From assembly GCA_021234155.1 (NCBI GenBank), contig JAJEKV010000027.1:16586891-16650890 (forward strand): a stretch of DNA of 64,000 nt, given 5' to 3'. Positions 12,094-24,639 of the stretch are shown here, in pieces (the first letter of the stretch is position 1; each line of letters starts with the position of its first letter). This stretch comes from Isoetes taiwanensis (lineage: Eukaryota; Streptophyta; Lycopodiopsida; Isoetales; Isoetaceae). The notes beneath the pieces are model-generated. The model ran no database searches. It was not told where the DNA came from and was given only the letters and a program-made list of their open reading frames with translations. The translations under genes were made by a program, and so were the position numbers.

Positions 12094-15000
12094 ATGGAAG
12101 GAGTTGTAGGGATAGCGGGGTCAGGGAACCAGAACCAAATTTGCAGAAAAGAATGGAGAGCGGTAACTGAAACCACTGCTCGGGGAAGATTAATGTCAAC
12201 TGGGCAGGCAAGAATGAGTTTAGGGGCTCGCCATAGACTACTTCCACCAAGGCGGGTTAACAGGAATGATCAGCTTTATCAAGTAGATAGCAATGATCAT
12301 TCTATCGAGCATTCTTCAGGTGATTTGGACAGGCATCACTTAGATCCAAGCTCACCTACTGAAAACCAAGGAAGGGAGCAGACTGTGGAGGTAGTCATTT
12401 GTAAGAAAGCTGGTGTGAGATCATTGTTTATGTTTGTGCTCTTGAGCTGTTGGGGCTGAACATAAAGATATTCTTATCTGGTTCCAAAGAAGAGACTCTT
12501 GTCTGGTTCTAGTGCAGGCTAGGAATAATTTTGGTACAAATCACGTAATGATTATTTAATTTATGGCAGATATCTCCACTTTATCAGGCAAATAATGGTG
12601 ATCATTCACTGAACTCAGTGTCACTAGACCTAAGTGAAAGTGCAATGGAAGATTCTGAAGAAGTTCTTCAGCAGCGACTTCATGATATTGCTAGTCGAAG
12701 AGAGCAACTACAGCAAGCAGAACTGGAACTGCGGGCACAACTAGTAGCACGATCGGAAATGATGCGCATGCAACATGGATTTGAGGAGCAGTCTAAGCAT
12801 CATAATGAAATTGTTAACAACCTGCAGGTATCCCTGAGAGATCGGTTTGATTGGATGTCGTAGAATACAGGTTCAAAGATCTGATTATACTATTTCATGG
12901 CAGGAACAACTTCAAGAGCGGGACCAGCAGATATGCCACTTGGAACAGCAGCTCAAAGAGAGGGAGCAGCAGCTTCGAGCTAATCAAATAGAAGCTACTG
13001 AAGCAGTCAGCAAAGTATAGTTTTGCTATATGTTATTTATGGATTCTATTTTGGAGATAGAAATTATGAGGTAACTGTGTACCTTTGCAGATATGGGCAA
13101 AAGATGGTCTTTTAAGAGAGCAAACAAATGAGTTGGCAAGTTTGAGGTAAGTGTATGCCTGACCTGCCTGTAGTAAGGTTGGAAGGTTTACGTCTAAAAT
13201 TACATTAATTATGGAGGACAAGAAAATCTAAAATCACATTCATTATGGAGGAAAAAATAATCTAAAATTACATTCATTATGGAGGACATTATCTGTACAT
13301 TCATTAGCTTAAGTTGAGGAATAAATCCTTGATTAACCACAATTTCCAGTAAATTCATAAAGAAAGGAGCGGCTCAATTTTTTGACCCCCGTTCCTTGTT
13401 TGACCATACTGCAGACGAGACCGTGATAATGCTTTAGCAGAACAGAAGGCGGTAGCTGCACAGTTTGATGTTGAGAGGTCAGAACTTTTGGCTCAATTGG
13501 ATAATTCATCAGAGCAGCTCCGTGAAAAAGACCGCCGATTACACGAAATGGAAGAACAGGTCTGGTTCTCCTGTATCTTGTACAGTGCTTCTATTAAGCT
13601 AGTTTCTTAAATATGTTGAATGGTGGTGGAAGTTGTGATGGTAATTATATTCCCATGCTTGAGCATTGAGCTCGAAGTCTTTTTTCTTTAGTTAAAAATT
13701 TCGAATAGGTAGCGGATGAAAGAAAGGGTCACCCAATATTTTCATTATTATTTCAGATGGTGGTATTTTTACTGGGTTCCCATTTGTCCAGGGATGTTTT
13801 CTTTTTAATAGTAAAATGATCTCTGAACATAGAGTGGATAAAGAAACTATTATCTGTTTCAGCTTCTAAGTCTGCCTTTGGAGTTCCTTTGTTTTGGAAG
13901 AGACAGTTTTAATTTGCAAATGCTCATATTTTCTAAGCCATAAAGGGTAATGATTCAGATAAATTGATTTTGGTTGTGTGGAAATGGCGTTTTATCTATT
14001 AGGTTGAAGTTCAAAATTTCTTCAGATTACAGCAATATGGAACTCAAGAAATCTTACAATTAAAGGTTGAACAGCTTAGGGATGCTCAGGCTTGGATTAC
14101 ACGTGCTCAGGAGTTGGATGCATACCATATCACTGCCAATAATTGTTTGCATGCTGAACTTCGTGATCGCACAGATCAAATGAACCATCTCTGGTTGACT
14201 CATCAGCGGCAGGTAAGGCGCTCTATCATGTAGAATTATTATTTTCAATGGGTGTGACTTGCAGGGACAGAAATTTGGGGGTTTTGTGAGTTTGGTTTTG
14301 TCATTTTCTTATGTAGTTATCCCCAGGTTGTAATATCATCCTCTGGTGTTGTTGGATGGGCAAGCTTAGCTGGCAGATTTAGAGAGATATTACACGCAAG
14401 TGTTACAAAGCCTGCAGCAGGAAATCACTGAGGCAAGGGAGCAGAAGCACTGCCTTAAGGGTGCAAGAATATCTGATAATAATATTGGAATTTCACCTCA
14501 AGCTGATAAAGATCCTGTTCGATTTGGTGATGATGGACCAAATTCAAGAGCCTTTCTAGCTATACACAGCAAAGCTAATTCAGGCATAATATCTAATGGA
14601 ATAGTAGATGGAGTTTACCCTGTGATGATCACGCCCGAGCCCCTGGGGAAGGTTAGTGCTGATGTGTGAAGAGCTTTACGTTCCAAACGTATTTTAATGT
14701 ATTGAAATACAGTATAAGGTGAGTAGAGTGGCAGGGTCCCCATGTATTAGCAATACAGCAGCTGAGCTGGTCAAAAGACATAGCCCACCTCTTATAGCCA
14801 GCAAGCTGTTCTCTCATTTGTTTTCTTATGATATGTAAGGTTAATTGGCAATGGCATACAAGTTCTACTTTTTCTCTTCTGCAATTGTGTAGAGTATGGG
14901 AGTAATGTATGATTTTTTCATCAATGATGCTCAATGTTCATATCCTAAGAAGGTGATGTGCTTATGGCATATGGCTTTTTCAGGTTGAGCATGCTACCGG

Positions 15001-17040
15001 TCTCCCTGTACTGCCAACACCATTGATGGGAATGGCTCCAGTTATACCACCTTCTGGAAACATGGCTGCCATGCATCAATTTGGCATGCAGCAACAGGCA
15101 TTGCCTTCAGCAATCCAACCACCTTTGCAGTTCCCACAGCCAGCATTGGGTCAGTTGCAGCCAATGCCCCCAGTGATATTGTCGCAGCAGCACCTGGCAT
15201 CGTTGAAGCATCAACAGGTTATTGTGAATGACTTTATGAAAAGCTTTTTTGCTCCATTGGAATAACAAAGTGTGGTCCCACTCTGCAGGGAAGTGCTCAA
15301 CATCACTATCATCATCAGCAATACCTTCCATCTTCTGCACAGCGCCACCCCATGCGCCATCTCCAGCAGCAACAACATATGGTTGAGCAGAAACAAATAC
15401 TGCAAGGTCCAATGCAGTCTCAGCACCAGAATTCTTCTGAACAAGATCAACAGCAGCAAGCACCTTCGCAAACAAAAACTGATTCAGAAATTCCTGAACG
15501 GGAATTATCAGAAGTGCAGCCACAGACACACCATACAGTTGGTGATGTTGTCCATAAACCACAGGCTGCAATGTTTCACCCTGTGATTGAGCGCAGTAAG
15601 CCAATGCCACCACAATCCATGCAGGAAGAACAATCATCCTCAATTCAGCACCATCATAAGCAGGAAGAAAATATTGACCAAGAGAATCAGGAGATGTTAC
15701 TTGCTCAAAACCAGAATATAAGCTGTCGTGAAGAGCAACAGGTACATGTGAGCATGCCAATTTTATGTGGAGTAGACTTATTGCTAAATTCTTGTATAAT
15801 GGTTACTGGTAGGGAACAATGCAGGATCATATTGATGCTCACAGTATTCTACAGTCATCCCAACTGCAAGAGTCTAAATTCCAGCTTGCTCAAGATCTTG
15901 GTCATGAGGAAACGTCTGGCAACCGCGTGGAGCAGCCTGGGACAGAAGTCCAGACTTCTGTATCTACGCAGAGCCCCACATGCCTTTACCAAGTCAAAGT
16001 CTCAAAATTTGAAAATCCAGAGGCCAAAAACTTGGCTTTGCTTACGCACAAACAGCAATATCCTTTGGATGAAGGCCCTAGAATCTCAGAACCACCCTTG
16101 CTGGATGAGAGATCTTTGCTTGCTTGTTTAATACGGGCTATTCCTGCAGAATCAAGTGCAAGAATAAGGATCAGTTCTACAGTAAGTATGTTGCAATGGG
16201 TTTGAAATGGCACCTCTTCTTGTACTCATATTCCCATGTTGTACAGTTGCCAAACAGACTAGGGAAAATGCTAGCACCACTTCACTGGCATGACTATCGG
16301 AAACAATATGGACGGCTTGATGAATTTGTTGCATCATATCCTGAGGTTGCCCTTGTACCTATTTTGTACCTAGATTTTTGGAAATAATAGTTTTGACTGT
16401 CTTGCTGGTTGTGCAGTTGTTTGTTATTGAAGGAGACTTCATCCATCTTAAAGAAGGAGCACATGCCACTGTCCTGGCAACAACAGCTGTTGCCAAAGTA
16501 GCAGCAGCAGCTGCTGCACTTGTTCCAGGCACAACACAGCTGCCTTCTGTGGCTTTGACACCTGTGGCTCCTAGATTAAGAAGCTCAAATGGTAGACAAA
16601 TTCTTTCTTCTTCCCAATCTCCGAGCTCTGGGAGCAAGCAGAACCAAGACTCACCAAATGGATATGTCTTATCAAATGGATCTATGAACCGACAAAACTT
16701 TGCTGTGAAATCTGTGAATTTTAACGGTAAAAGTGACATTAAAGGACCTCCAGCTTTAACGGGTTCAAAGGAGAATGGAAGAATATCTAATCCACAAGTT
16801 GCAAATGGAAATACCTACGGAAATGGTTTACTAGATGACTATAGCATAAGCAATGTGGGCACCTATTACAAGAATGGCCAGCAGGGCAGGTATATTATCT
16901 TATGCCAGCAAAGAGAATTGACCTAGTTATGTTAATTTCTCATTGTTCTTGTTGTTGTCATTAGGAGTCAGGAGATTGGTGCTAGGCCACAGACCCAAGA
17001 GGGACGGATTTTGGGTGCAACCTCTGTGCTGGCACAATAA
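12094..17040 (+). CDS. Q-rich coiled-coil protein, afadin/DUF7725-like
   Basis: A spliced gene whose exons all join in frame: 12094-12390, 12570-12827, 12904-13014, 13091-13146, 13415-13559, 14003-14212, 14370-14651, 14984-15217, 15289-15741, 15813-16181, 16247-16345, 16417-16889 and 16965-17040. The sum is 3063 nt, or 1020 aa. Residues about 100-350 form a long coiled coil rich in EQLQ/RDQQ heptads. A Q/P/H-rich low-complexity middle follows. A conserved C-terminal globular block (LLACLIRAIPAESSARIRIS, LAPLHWHDYRKQYGRLDEF, LFVIEGDFIHL) precedes an Ala-rich helix. This matches plant proteins annotated as afadin/alpha-actinin-binding-like (Arabidopsis At5g57410 type), by my recollection. The biochemical role is unknown. 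The frame is open and the splice sites are canonical, so it is probably functional. Confidence 0.85.
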
Positions 17041-17640
17041 GGTCCAAAATTTTGATTATTGACTGCTTCATGCTTACAGTTCTCATTATTCTTATGTTAT
17101 GCAGGGAACACCTGTATAGTGAACTAAAAACTTTGATGCTAGCAAACACTGCACCATGTCCTTGGTGGTGGTTTTTCTATTTTTGGATGTCAAAACACTT
17201 GCAATTCTCCTGCTACTTCATCGATGCACTGAGATTTTTGTGCTAAGTCGTTAGCTTTTTCATTTGGGTAGATAGCTTGTTTTGAAGTGCGTCTGGAATA
17301 GCCATTGGAATTGTCTGCCATCATATTGGATACATGCTCATGTGTTGGCATTATTATCTATGGCAATGGCCATATATTATAGAATGAAGTGCTTGTTTAA
17401 AATTGGAGCCACACTGTTCGTGACTGTCACATTAATTGGTTCATCATGAGAAAGTCAATGAGATTTGTTAGGTCTGGGCGTATCCCTTGCTTGTTTCTTT
17501 GAGTTGGTGAATATGGTGACCAAGATTTGAGGACATGTCCCAAATCCCCACGATCTTTAGGAAAACATTTTAAGGATGATGAAGAACCAATTCTCTTCTT
17601 GAATGCCTTGGAAACAATAATTTATAGAATGCTGCTAAAA
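17041..17640 (+). other. 3' UTR and flank of the coiled-coil gene
   Basis: No coding signal. The sequence is T-rich with no further element before the LINE tail at 17651. Confidence 0.4.
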
Positions 17641-17650
17641 ATGCTGCTAA

Positions 17651-17678
17651 TGTAAATGTAAATGTAAATGTAAATGTA
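17651..17678 (-). repeat. (TTTACA)n LINE tail
   Basis: Four to five perfect hexamers end the minus-strand LINE in place of poly-A. Confidence 0.85.
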
Positions 17679-17838
17679 TTATTCTCTCGCCGGGTTAGAC
17701 CCTCAGGTCCATAGGCGGCCATGTTACATACAAAGCTATATAAAAATATAGATACATCAAACAAGGCCATTGGCCTCGAAGTTATCTACCAACTCATTCA
17801 GCTCCAATAACTCCTTGCGCAGTTTCCACCAATCATCT

Positions 17839-17904
17839 AGATACCGTGCAAGAACTACAACATCTAAGTTTAGATACCGTGCAAGAACTACAACATCTAA
17901 GTTT
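17839..17904. repeat. Two-copy 33-bp tandem duplication
   Basis: Two exact 33-bp units (17839-17871 and 17872-17904) inside the LINE C-terminal region, repeating 11 codons (LNLDVVVLARY) in frame. It is a recent slippage or duplication event. Confidence 0.9.
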
Positions 17905-20900
17905 AGGAGATCATGTATACTAGATACCATAATTCCATGTTGGTCCCGCAAATAAGAGAACTCCACGCATTCTAAGAAAGCATGTTGTTCATCTTCCACA
18001 AGAGCTCTTCTACAACAAGAACAGAGACGAAGTTGTCTCGGAATATCATGAAAGCGACCCACTTCAATTTCCAACTTATGGCTACTAAGTCTTGCTTCCG
18101 ATATCAAATTTCTTTTCGGTGTGCTAAGGCTTGCATTTAAATACCCCTGCTCAAAGATATACCAACATTGGATTGATCTCACGCTTGTAGAAGTCCATTT
18201 TCACTCCCGATTTTTCCCACGGTCTCTCGAGCATGTTATCATGTACTAAGCATCGAATTCCAAGATTCGATTCTCGCATATCATGAATGTCAATCCCCAA
18301 TTGCTTGCCCACTCACAAACTTGTCGATACCATCCTCGAATGCTCTTGTAACCGAGATTCTACTAGCGCTTGAGATGTTATTCTAGTATCATTTAATTTC
18401 CTCACTCGCCTGTAAGAAAGGGTTAAATAAAGTGATTCTCCTTCAAGAGGAAGGAAGCCAACTTCCGCTAAGAGCATTGCATATGGTGTTTGGGCTTTGA
18501 CCCCAATTCACCGAGAAGGAAACGTTTTTGGACATTCTCAACCTTGTCCCACATTTTCTTTGATAGGCCGTGCCCCCACACTTGGCACCCATAGAGCAAA
18601 ACCGGGTTGCACCAATGTTTTGAACATCGCCTTCCTCAAACTCCACTTGTCCACATGGTTATTCTTGCATATGCTTATAGTAATCGTAAAGTGCCCGCAT
18701 GCCACCTACTATTCTTCTTTCTACCCCTACATTCCATTTGTATCCATCTCACACCTCAATCCCCAAATACTTGTATGTACGAAGTTTGTTCCAAAGTCTC
18801 TCCTTCATACATCATATCTAAATTTTCTCTTCTACCTATAACCATCACTTTGGTTTTTCCTTTGTTCACACGCATGCCTCGTGGATATGCAAAACGACTT
18901 CGAGGCGTTTAATTGTTCTTTGTAAACCCGATGTTTTTTTAGATAGAAGAATAACATCGTCGCGATATAGTAGGAGCTGTATAACATATCCTGCAATTCT
19001 AACTCCTGCACCTCCTTCCCGTTTTAGCCATGATTCTAGTTCATCAATAAAGAGGCCGAAGAGAGTTGGAGACAATGGGCACCCTTGTTTCAGGGTTTCA
19101 CCCCTATGTTGCAGTCTACCTTCTCTGGTCCATTCATGGGAAATGATAACTCAACCAAGACCTTTTCATACAATCTGGCTACACCATTCCTGAATTCCAC
19201 AGGGACTTGCGGTGCCTCCAACCTTTTGCTTAAGCATTTCTGCATACAAACCCCATCAAAAGCTTTGGCAAAATCAACAAAGCAACAGTATAACACATTA
19301 CTTGCACCTTTTGCTCCCTCTGCAATGACTCTAAAGGTCATAAGGTGGTCAATGGTTGAGAAATCCTTTCTAAACCTTGCTTGGCCTAATGCCCTTACCT
19401 CATGCTCCTCTGCCCATTGACTAATTTTCTTTTCAAGTATTGCACCAAAGAGTTTAGCCATGATACTACTGATCATTATAGTGCGGTAATTTCTCATCAG
19501 ATATTCACGGTCACCGCTTTGAAGATAGGCACAATGCGATTAACACACCATTGTTCTGGAAACCCATCTTGTAAGGACTGATTAAAGATTTCTGCTATTC
19601 TTTTAAACATGTTGTCCCCTCCCCATTTCAGAAGCTCAACTGCTAGGCCATCCGAGTCTCTTGCTTTCCCATTAGCCATATGCTTAAGGCTTAGCTTTAC
19701 ATTATCAGCTGAAAAAATATTTTTTATGCTCTCCTCCACTGGCGCCATACCATCTCGTGATCCGGTACATGATACAATTCCCCGCATACTCTAGTAGCTC
19801 ATTCCTGAAAAGTTTCCCATTGGCACTCCTTTACACTTAAAACGTTTCCAAAATTTTTGAGTTATGTTGTAGCTCATTAACCATTTGTAGTCGCATATTT
19901 GCTTCCCATGCTTTTTTTTTTTCCTGGCAAACTTTTTGAAGAGTTTTCTAGCCTCTTGTTGAGTGTGATCGTGATAGCGAGTTCTCTCTCATCGCTTGCA
20001 TTCAAAGATCCCACCACTTCGATTTACATGTCCACCACTATACCCATGGCTTTTACCAAAAACCCGTTCCGCGACAAACTCATTATAGTCTCATAAGCAC
20101 ATCATTTTTTTTTTCCACACCGATGATTCCGCCAATTCTCTTCTAATTGTGACTCTATCTCTGCGCAGATATAGATTTGCCCTCAATGGATTGATCCGTA
20201 TTCTATCCCCATTTTGCTTTTTGGTTAGCGCCTTGAATAGCCGCTATATCTAGCACGAACCTCATAAGCATATGGTCCGATTCTAGGCGCTCTTCAATTG
20301 CAAATTCCTCGCACAAAGTTTACCGCTTCTCTGAAATCCCTATCACCAATCTACGACACTCATGCCACGGTATGCTTATACGTAAAACCAAAAAGGCGGG
20401 GAAGCGATTTGTGCCATTATAAAGAAATAGATCAAAGGTAGCACACAATTGTTTAAGAAACTCACCCATTTGGTTTCGCTCAAAGTCTGCAGTCTCACGT
20501 TCCCATCCAATGTCATGCGTTTCAGGTAGCCATAGATCATCTAGTTCCCCACCATGCTTTGATTGCCACTGCCCCACCCTGGCATTGAAATCTCCGGCCA
20601 AGAAAATATGTCCTTTTGTGCGTAGATCCGCAATATCGTTTGCAAGATGTAAAAATGGATCAGTCATGCTGAGTTCATCATGATCATACACTCCTCCAGA
20701 CACCAATGGAGAGAAATACACCGCAGCTACATAGATTACGCAATCCTTGCCTTTAATCTGGAGCCACATGTATTGCTTATGAGGACAAGTCTTAAACACG
20801 CTTACCCTGTTAACATATTGTGGTCTGATATAGCAAGCCAAGCCGCCAAATCCTCTTCCTCTAGCTTTCTTCTCATTCCATATTGTGTGTAGCTTTATGA

Positions 20901-21252
20901 AACCTTCAATTTCATCTAGCATGTGCGCCTCATATTCCCAAGTTTCAAGAAATATAATGACATCTAATTGCAGCGAATTATCTTGAATAGCCACCTTCTT
21001 CCAGTTTGTTAGCCCGTTTACATTCCATACACCAACTCTGAGGGTCTCGAGTCCCTAGTAGCCAATTCTTTCTCTTATAATGACCTTTCCATCTCTGATA
21101 TAGGCCTTTGTTCCACTTTCCTTCAATTTTCTTACTTCTGCCACCAAAGAGCGTCTTTCAATCTGCTGCTGCGGAGTAAGGTCATCATCAACTTTGAGTA
21201 AGGTAATAGGAGTGAAGAAAAACATTGCAACTATTTGCCGTCCCCCTAGCAC

Positions 21253-22179
21253 ACCTGCACGAGATTGTCATTTTTGCATGGGGTTATCAAAAATTGAATT
21301 TGGATTCAAAATGGACGAAGGCCTCTGGTGGTCATGATCAATCTGACAACAATGACAACAATGCTCCCCTCGGCAAGCGTGTAAGAAGTGGAGTAGACTA
21401 AAGATGAGCGTTTTTTAGCTTCTCTAATTTGGCCGCTAAAAAGGAAGGGCAATGGATGGAAGAACAAGTGTAAATCTTATTTGGCCATTGGATGGAAGAA
21501 CAAGCGTACGACGTCTTTGACCACCTACTTGTTAAGTACAACCTACAAAAAAAGTCTACCTTCAGAACTAGTAACTTACTGCAACAACAATATTGCTCAA
21601 TTACCAGAGCAAGAACGCAAACACAAATGGAATAATCCCAAAAAGGTCAAAATGGCCTTTAAACAACACAGAAGGAGGAATCAACGCAGAATCCCATTGA
21701 AGCAAATATTCTCAGTTGAATTGGAATTCTTCAAGTCTGCTCTGTGTCCCCTTCAGAAAACGTCCAGATTTCTTATATAATAAGAGGGATGCTAAGAATA
21801 GGGGAGTATTATGGCTATGGGCATTTTCTTGGCCGCAAATAAGCAGCCTAAAGCTGATCCCGACCTCCTAGATCAATTCCGGATGGTCTGCAGGACGTCC
21901 ACGATCTGAGACAAGGGATTTACCCTTTGAACACTTTTGGCCAACGGGGTTCTGCCATGTGGAACCTTATTTCAATGGTTAGCTTTAATAAGGTCACCCT
22001 TTAATATTTCATTTAATTGGCAAAGTAACACACCAAGAAAATGACATTCAAATTCCAAACACTGCCCCTAGGTAGTTGTTAACCGTTGGAACATTCCCAG
22101 GCCACCCAGTGGCACTTCCAAGACTAACTCACAACTACTGCCCCTAGGCGGTCTCCCAACTCTTAAAAATTGTAACAGT
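21253..22179. mobile_element. LINE 5' flank and retroelement LTR debris
   Basis: No gene. The end at about 22000-22177 finishes in TTGTAACA and is followed by the reverse complement of a gypsy purine tract, so it is probably the end of a minus-strand gypsy 3' LTR. Confidence 0.35.
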
Positions 22180-22243
22180 TTCCTGCCCTCCTCCTAGACC
22201 CTTGTCCTTAAGGTCAAGAGACTTGAAAGGAAAACAATGTTAC
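22180..22243. repeat. 64-bp direct repeat, left copy
   Basis: Matches 26353-26416 at 63 of 64 positions (the only difference is C versus T at 22194). On the minus strand it looks like a gypsy polyprotein end (LDLKDKGL) plus purine tract. The two copies bracket the tyrosine-recombinase cassette. Confidence 0.9.
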
Positions 22244-22267
22244 GTAATGTTCGAGGGTAGGGAATTT
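22242..22267 (+). repeat. Left 26-bp terminal inverted repeat
   Basis: Begins ACGTAATGTT and ends GGGTAGGGAATTT. It is the reverse complement of 26303-26328 with one mismatch. Confidence 0.85.
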
Positions 22268-22296
22268 CTTCGAATTTCAGGCCTAGATTATTTCCT

Positions 22297-22369
22297 GTAA
22301 TGTCCTACTATTTTTCCTACTTCTCTATAATGTCCTACTGTTTTGTTGTTTGCCTATAACGTCCTACTC
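22297..22369 (+). repeat. Three subterminal AATGTCCTACT repeats
   Basis: Copies of AATGTCCTACT start at 22299 and 22329, and AACGTCCTACT starts at 22358. The regular spacing of 29-30 bp is about three helical turns. The position just inside the left inverted repeat suggests protein-binding sites. Confidence 0.75.
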
Positions 22370-22508
22370 TCAAAATTACATTAAAATAACATGAAGATCA
22401 AAGTTTGAAAATCAGATCAAGATCAAAGTTTGTATTCATGAAAAAACACAGTTACAAAGTATCATTGCAGAGTTTCAAAAAACAGAGTTTCAAAGTATCA
22501 TGGCAGGA

Positions 22509-24557
22509 TCACTTCTTCAATGCAGCAGCTAGAGCCGATGCATCCTTCGCATCTTGGCATTGCAGAAAAATGCAGTTCGAGACAGTTCCTAGAAAGCTGA
22601 ATCCGCTAACACCTGTCAATGAATTTCCCTTTACCAAAGTTGAAGACTCAGGAATCTTCATTTGCAATAAGACTTCATCACTAATGCCACTGAACAAATC
22701 ATTGTTTTCCTTTCCAACAGCTTGATGCACAACCACCTTTTCAGCAACAACCTTTTCGGCAATATTCTGAACAGCCTTCAAAGCAGAATCATCATCCTGA
22801 ACACCTACAAAACAGCAGAGACACATAAAAATAAAAGTAAACCAGCAAACAAATAAAAATTACAGAATTACTAAACTTACCAGCAACAGTTTGCACACTA
22901 GAACTTGATCCAGCAACAAGACAAGTCGAAGTAGATTTGGCCTCTGTCTCTCGTTTTTTCACAATTTCCTTTGCTAAAACAGATTCATAAGTCTTCACAC
23001 TACCATCAGGATTTGTTGGACTAGAAATAATCGACATAGCTGCCTTCATTTCTAAATCTTTGTTTCTATCATATCTAACACACAAACATTGTAATCAGAA
23101 TCTGTAATAATAAAGTTCTAACCTATATTTAAACCTAAACTTACTTCTGATATGCTTGTACAGAACGATGACCCGTAATTCTCATCCCAACTTCTGCCGG
23201 AACACCTGCAGTAGCCATCCTTGTAACAGCAGACACTCGTCCAGATCTATTACAAATCTCTGCGTTGTTTGTAATGCTTCCCATCTGTCGAATCCAAGAC
23301 TTGATAGTCTTAACACCAACCCTAAGATGGCTATACCATACCTAAAATAAATAAATAAAAGTTAATACGTAAAAGAAACATTATAAAGTTAACAACAGTT
23401 AGAAAAATAAATCAGATTACACTTACATTACTTGCAGGTAAGGTGATTGGTGTAAGAAAAAAACTTCTTGGCTTGTCCTTCTCCTTCTCATCTTTCTTCT
23501 CTGGTAAATGTCTCACATATTGTTTATATGTTTGCACAAAATCCAACTCATGAGTGAAGACAGGTTCTCGAAAGTGAGAAGTGTCATATCTGGTTGCTGT
23601 CACCTGATAATTTTTGCTTGCTCTCTCAACAAACTGAAGGTACTCACCATCCTGATCACTATCCAGACTAAAATCACAATCCAACAGACCATGTAATTCT
23701 GAAGCACCTCTTACACCAAACCTGCTGCAAATGTAATAGCATAATCTTTTTTGACAACCTCGACTATGAGTAATCTGATGGTCAACATCACTTAAAAGAT
23801 CCAGCTCTGTAGCAAAACTAATGGCAGGAGCTTTTGTAATTTTCACACCTACACCCTTAAGTCTGGACCTCCTAGCAGCAAGGACAAATGCATAGGTCGA
23901 CCTCTTGAAGATTTCATTTTGTATTATATTAAACTTTACCTCCTGCACACCTGTCTCCCCAATCCTCTTCTCTTGTCTTTTTCTTATCATTCTGCCAATA
24001 GCTCGATAAAGAACACTTAAGCTGCATCAGAACAAGACAATAGAGTTATAATCATACAACATTAAAATTTTAAACCTACAACATTATATAATTTACCTGC
24101 CAGCAGGATATAACTCGCCATTCTTTTTCTTAACCTGTAGCATGAATTTCACCAACATGTTGTTTAATTCGACCAAAGGTACATCCTCTAATGGAACAGA
24201 GCAGTTGTAACCAAAGGACTTCCTCCACTCATCAAAACGTCTCCTAGCCCAAACAGACACACCATGTGAAGCATCATGACCTCCATTCTCAGTTTCTTTC
24301 ACAAGTTCCTCATCCAAAGGCAAGAAATCATCTGTTCCATCACTAGACTTTTGCTCTACATTATACCAATCAGCCTGCTCAACTTCTTTTGTGAATGCAT
24401 CAAACTCTTCACCTCCAACATTCTCCATCAGTCCATCAATACTGTCTTTTTCATTGACAGAATCATCTTCAAGAAGCTCAGGTGGCACAAGGGCAAAGGA
24501 ATGCCATGTTTCATCTGTGTAATGTTCGAGGGCAGCAGAATCATCTACAGTAGCCAT
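22509..24557 (-). CDS. Crypton/ZMYM-like tyrosine recombinase
   Basis: Five exons join in frame (24097-24557, 23427-24021, 23145-23341, 22881-23074, 22509-22804), giving 1743 nt or 580 aa. An acidic N-terminus (1-100) is followed by a SAM-like core-binding region (about 101-170; RRFDEWRKSFGYN, KKNGELYPAGS) typical of Crypton-derived DUF3504/ZMYM/QRICH1 proteins. The catalytic domain has the first Arg in FGVRGASELHGL (about R258), box II NRSGR (R387), TGHRS (H410) and, nine residues on, the nucleophile Tyr419 in KYDR. Box II normally reads NHSGR; here its His is Arg384. A hydrophilic tail (420-580) has no recognised domain. An upstream in-frame ATG at 24635 would add 26 aa; ATG 24557 has the better context. 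All splice sites are GT-AG and there are no internal stops. DNA cleavage and strand transfer are inferred from family motifs. Confidence 0.8.
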
Positions 24558-24639
24558 CTTCACAACATACACAGTTAAGGTTCTACCATTAGGAAAACTA
24601 AGGCAAAGGTAAAGATTAAACAAGGAAGGAGTCATTATA

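Larger units (their letters stand above)
17651..21252 (-). mobile_element. Non-L1 LINE with hexanucleotide 3' tail, disabled
   Basis: On the minus strand, 5' to 3': an endonuclease domain (about 20994-20340; VIIFLETWEYEA, FGGLACYIR, LAGDFNARVG); reverse transcriptase (about 19790-18860; NGKARDSDGLAVELLKWGG, PIFKA, FVDFAKAFDGV, SPTLFGLFIDEL, LYRDD in place of YADD); a C-terminal connector (about 18640-18440); and a zinc-knuckle region (about 18060-17960; RLCSCCR ... EDEQHAFLEC). It ends in a (TTTACA)n tail at 17651-17678. Frameshifts and stops interrupt every segment. The tail type and domain style suggest an RTE/CR1/I-like clade rather than L1, but the clade assignment is inference. Confidence 0.8.

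Noticed and set aside
15107-15760. 217-aa minus-strand ORF
   Set aside because: It is antisense to the Q-rich exons of the coiled-coil gene; low-complexity codons leave the opposite strand open.
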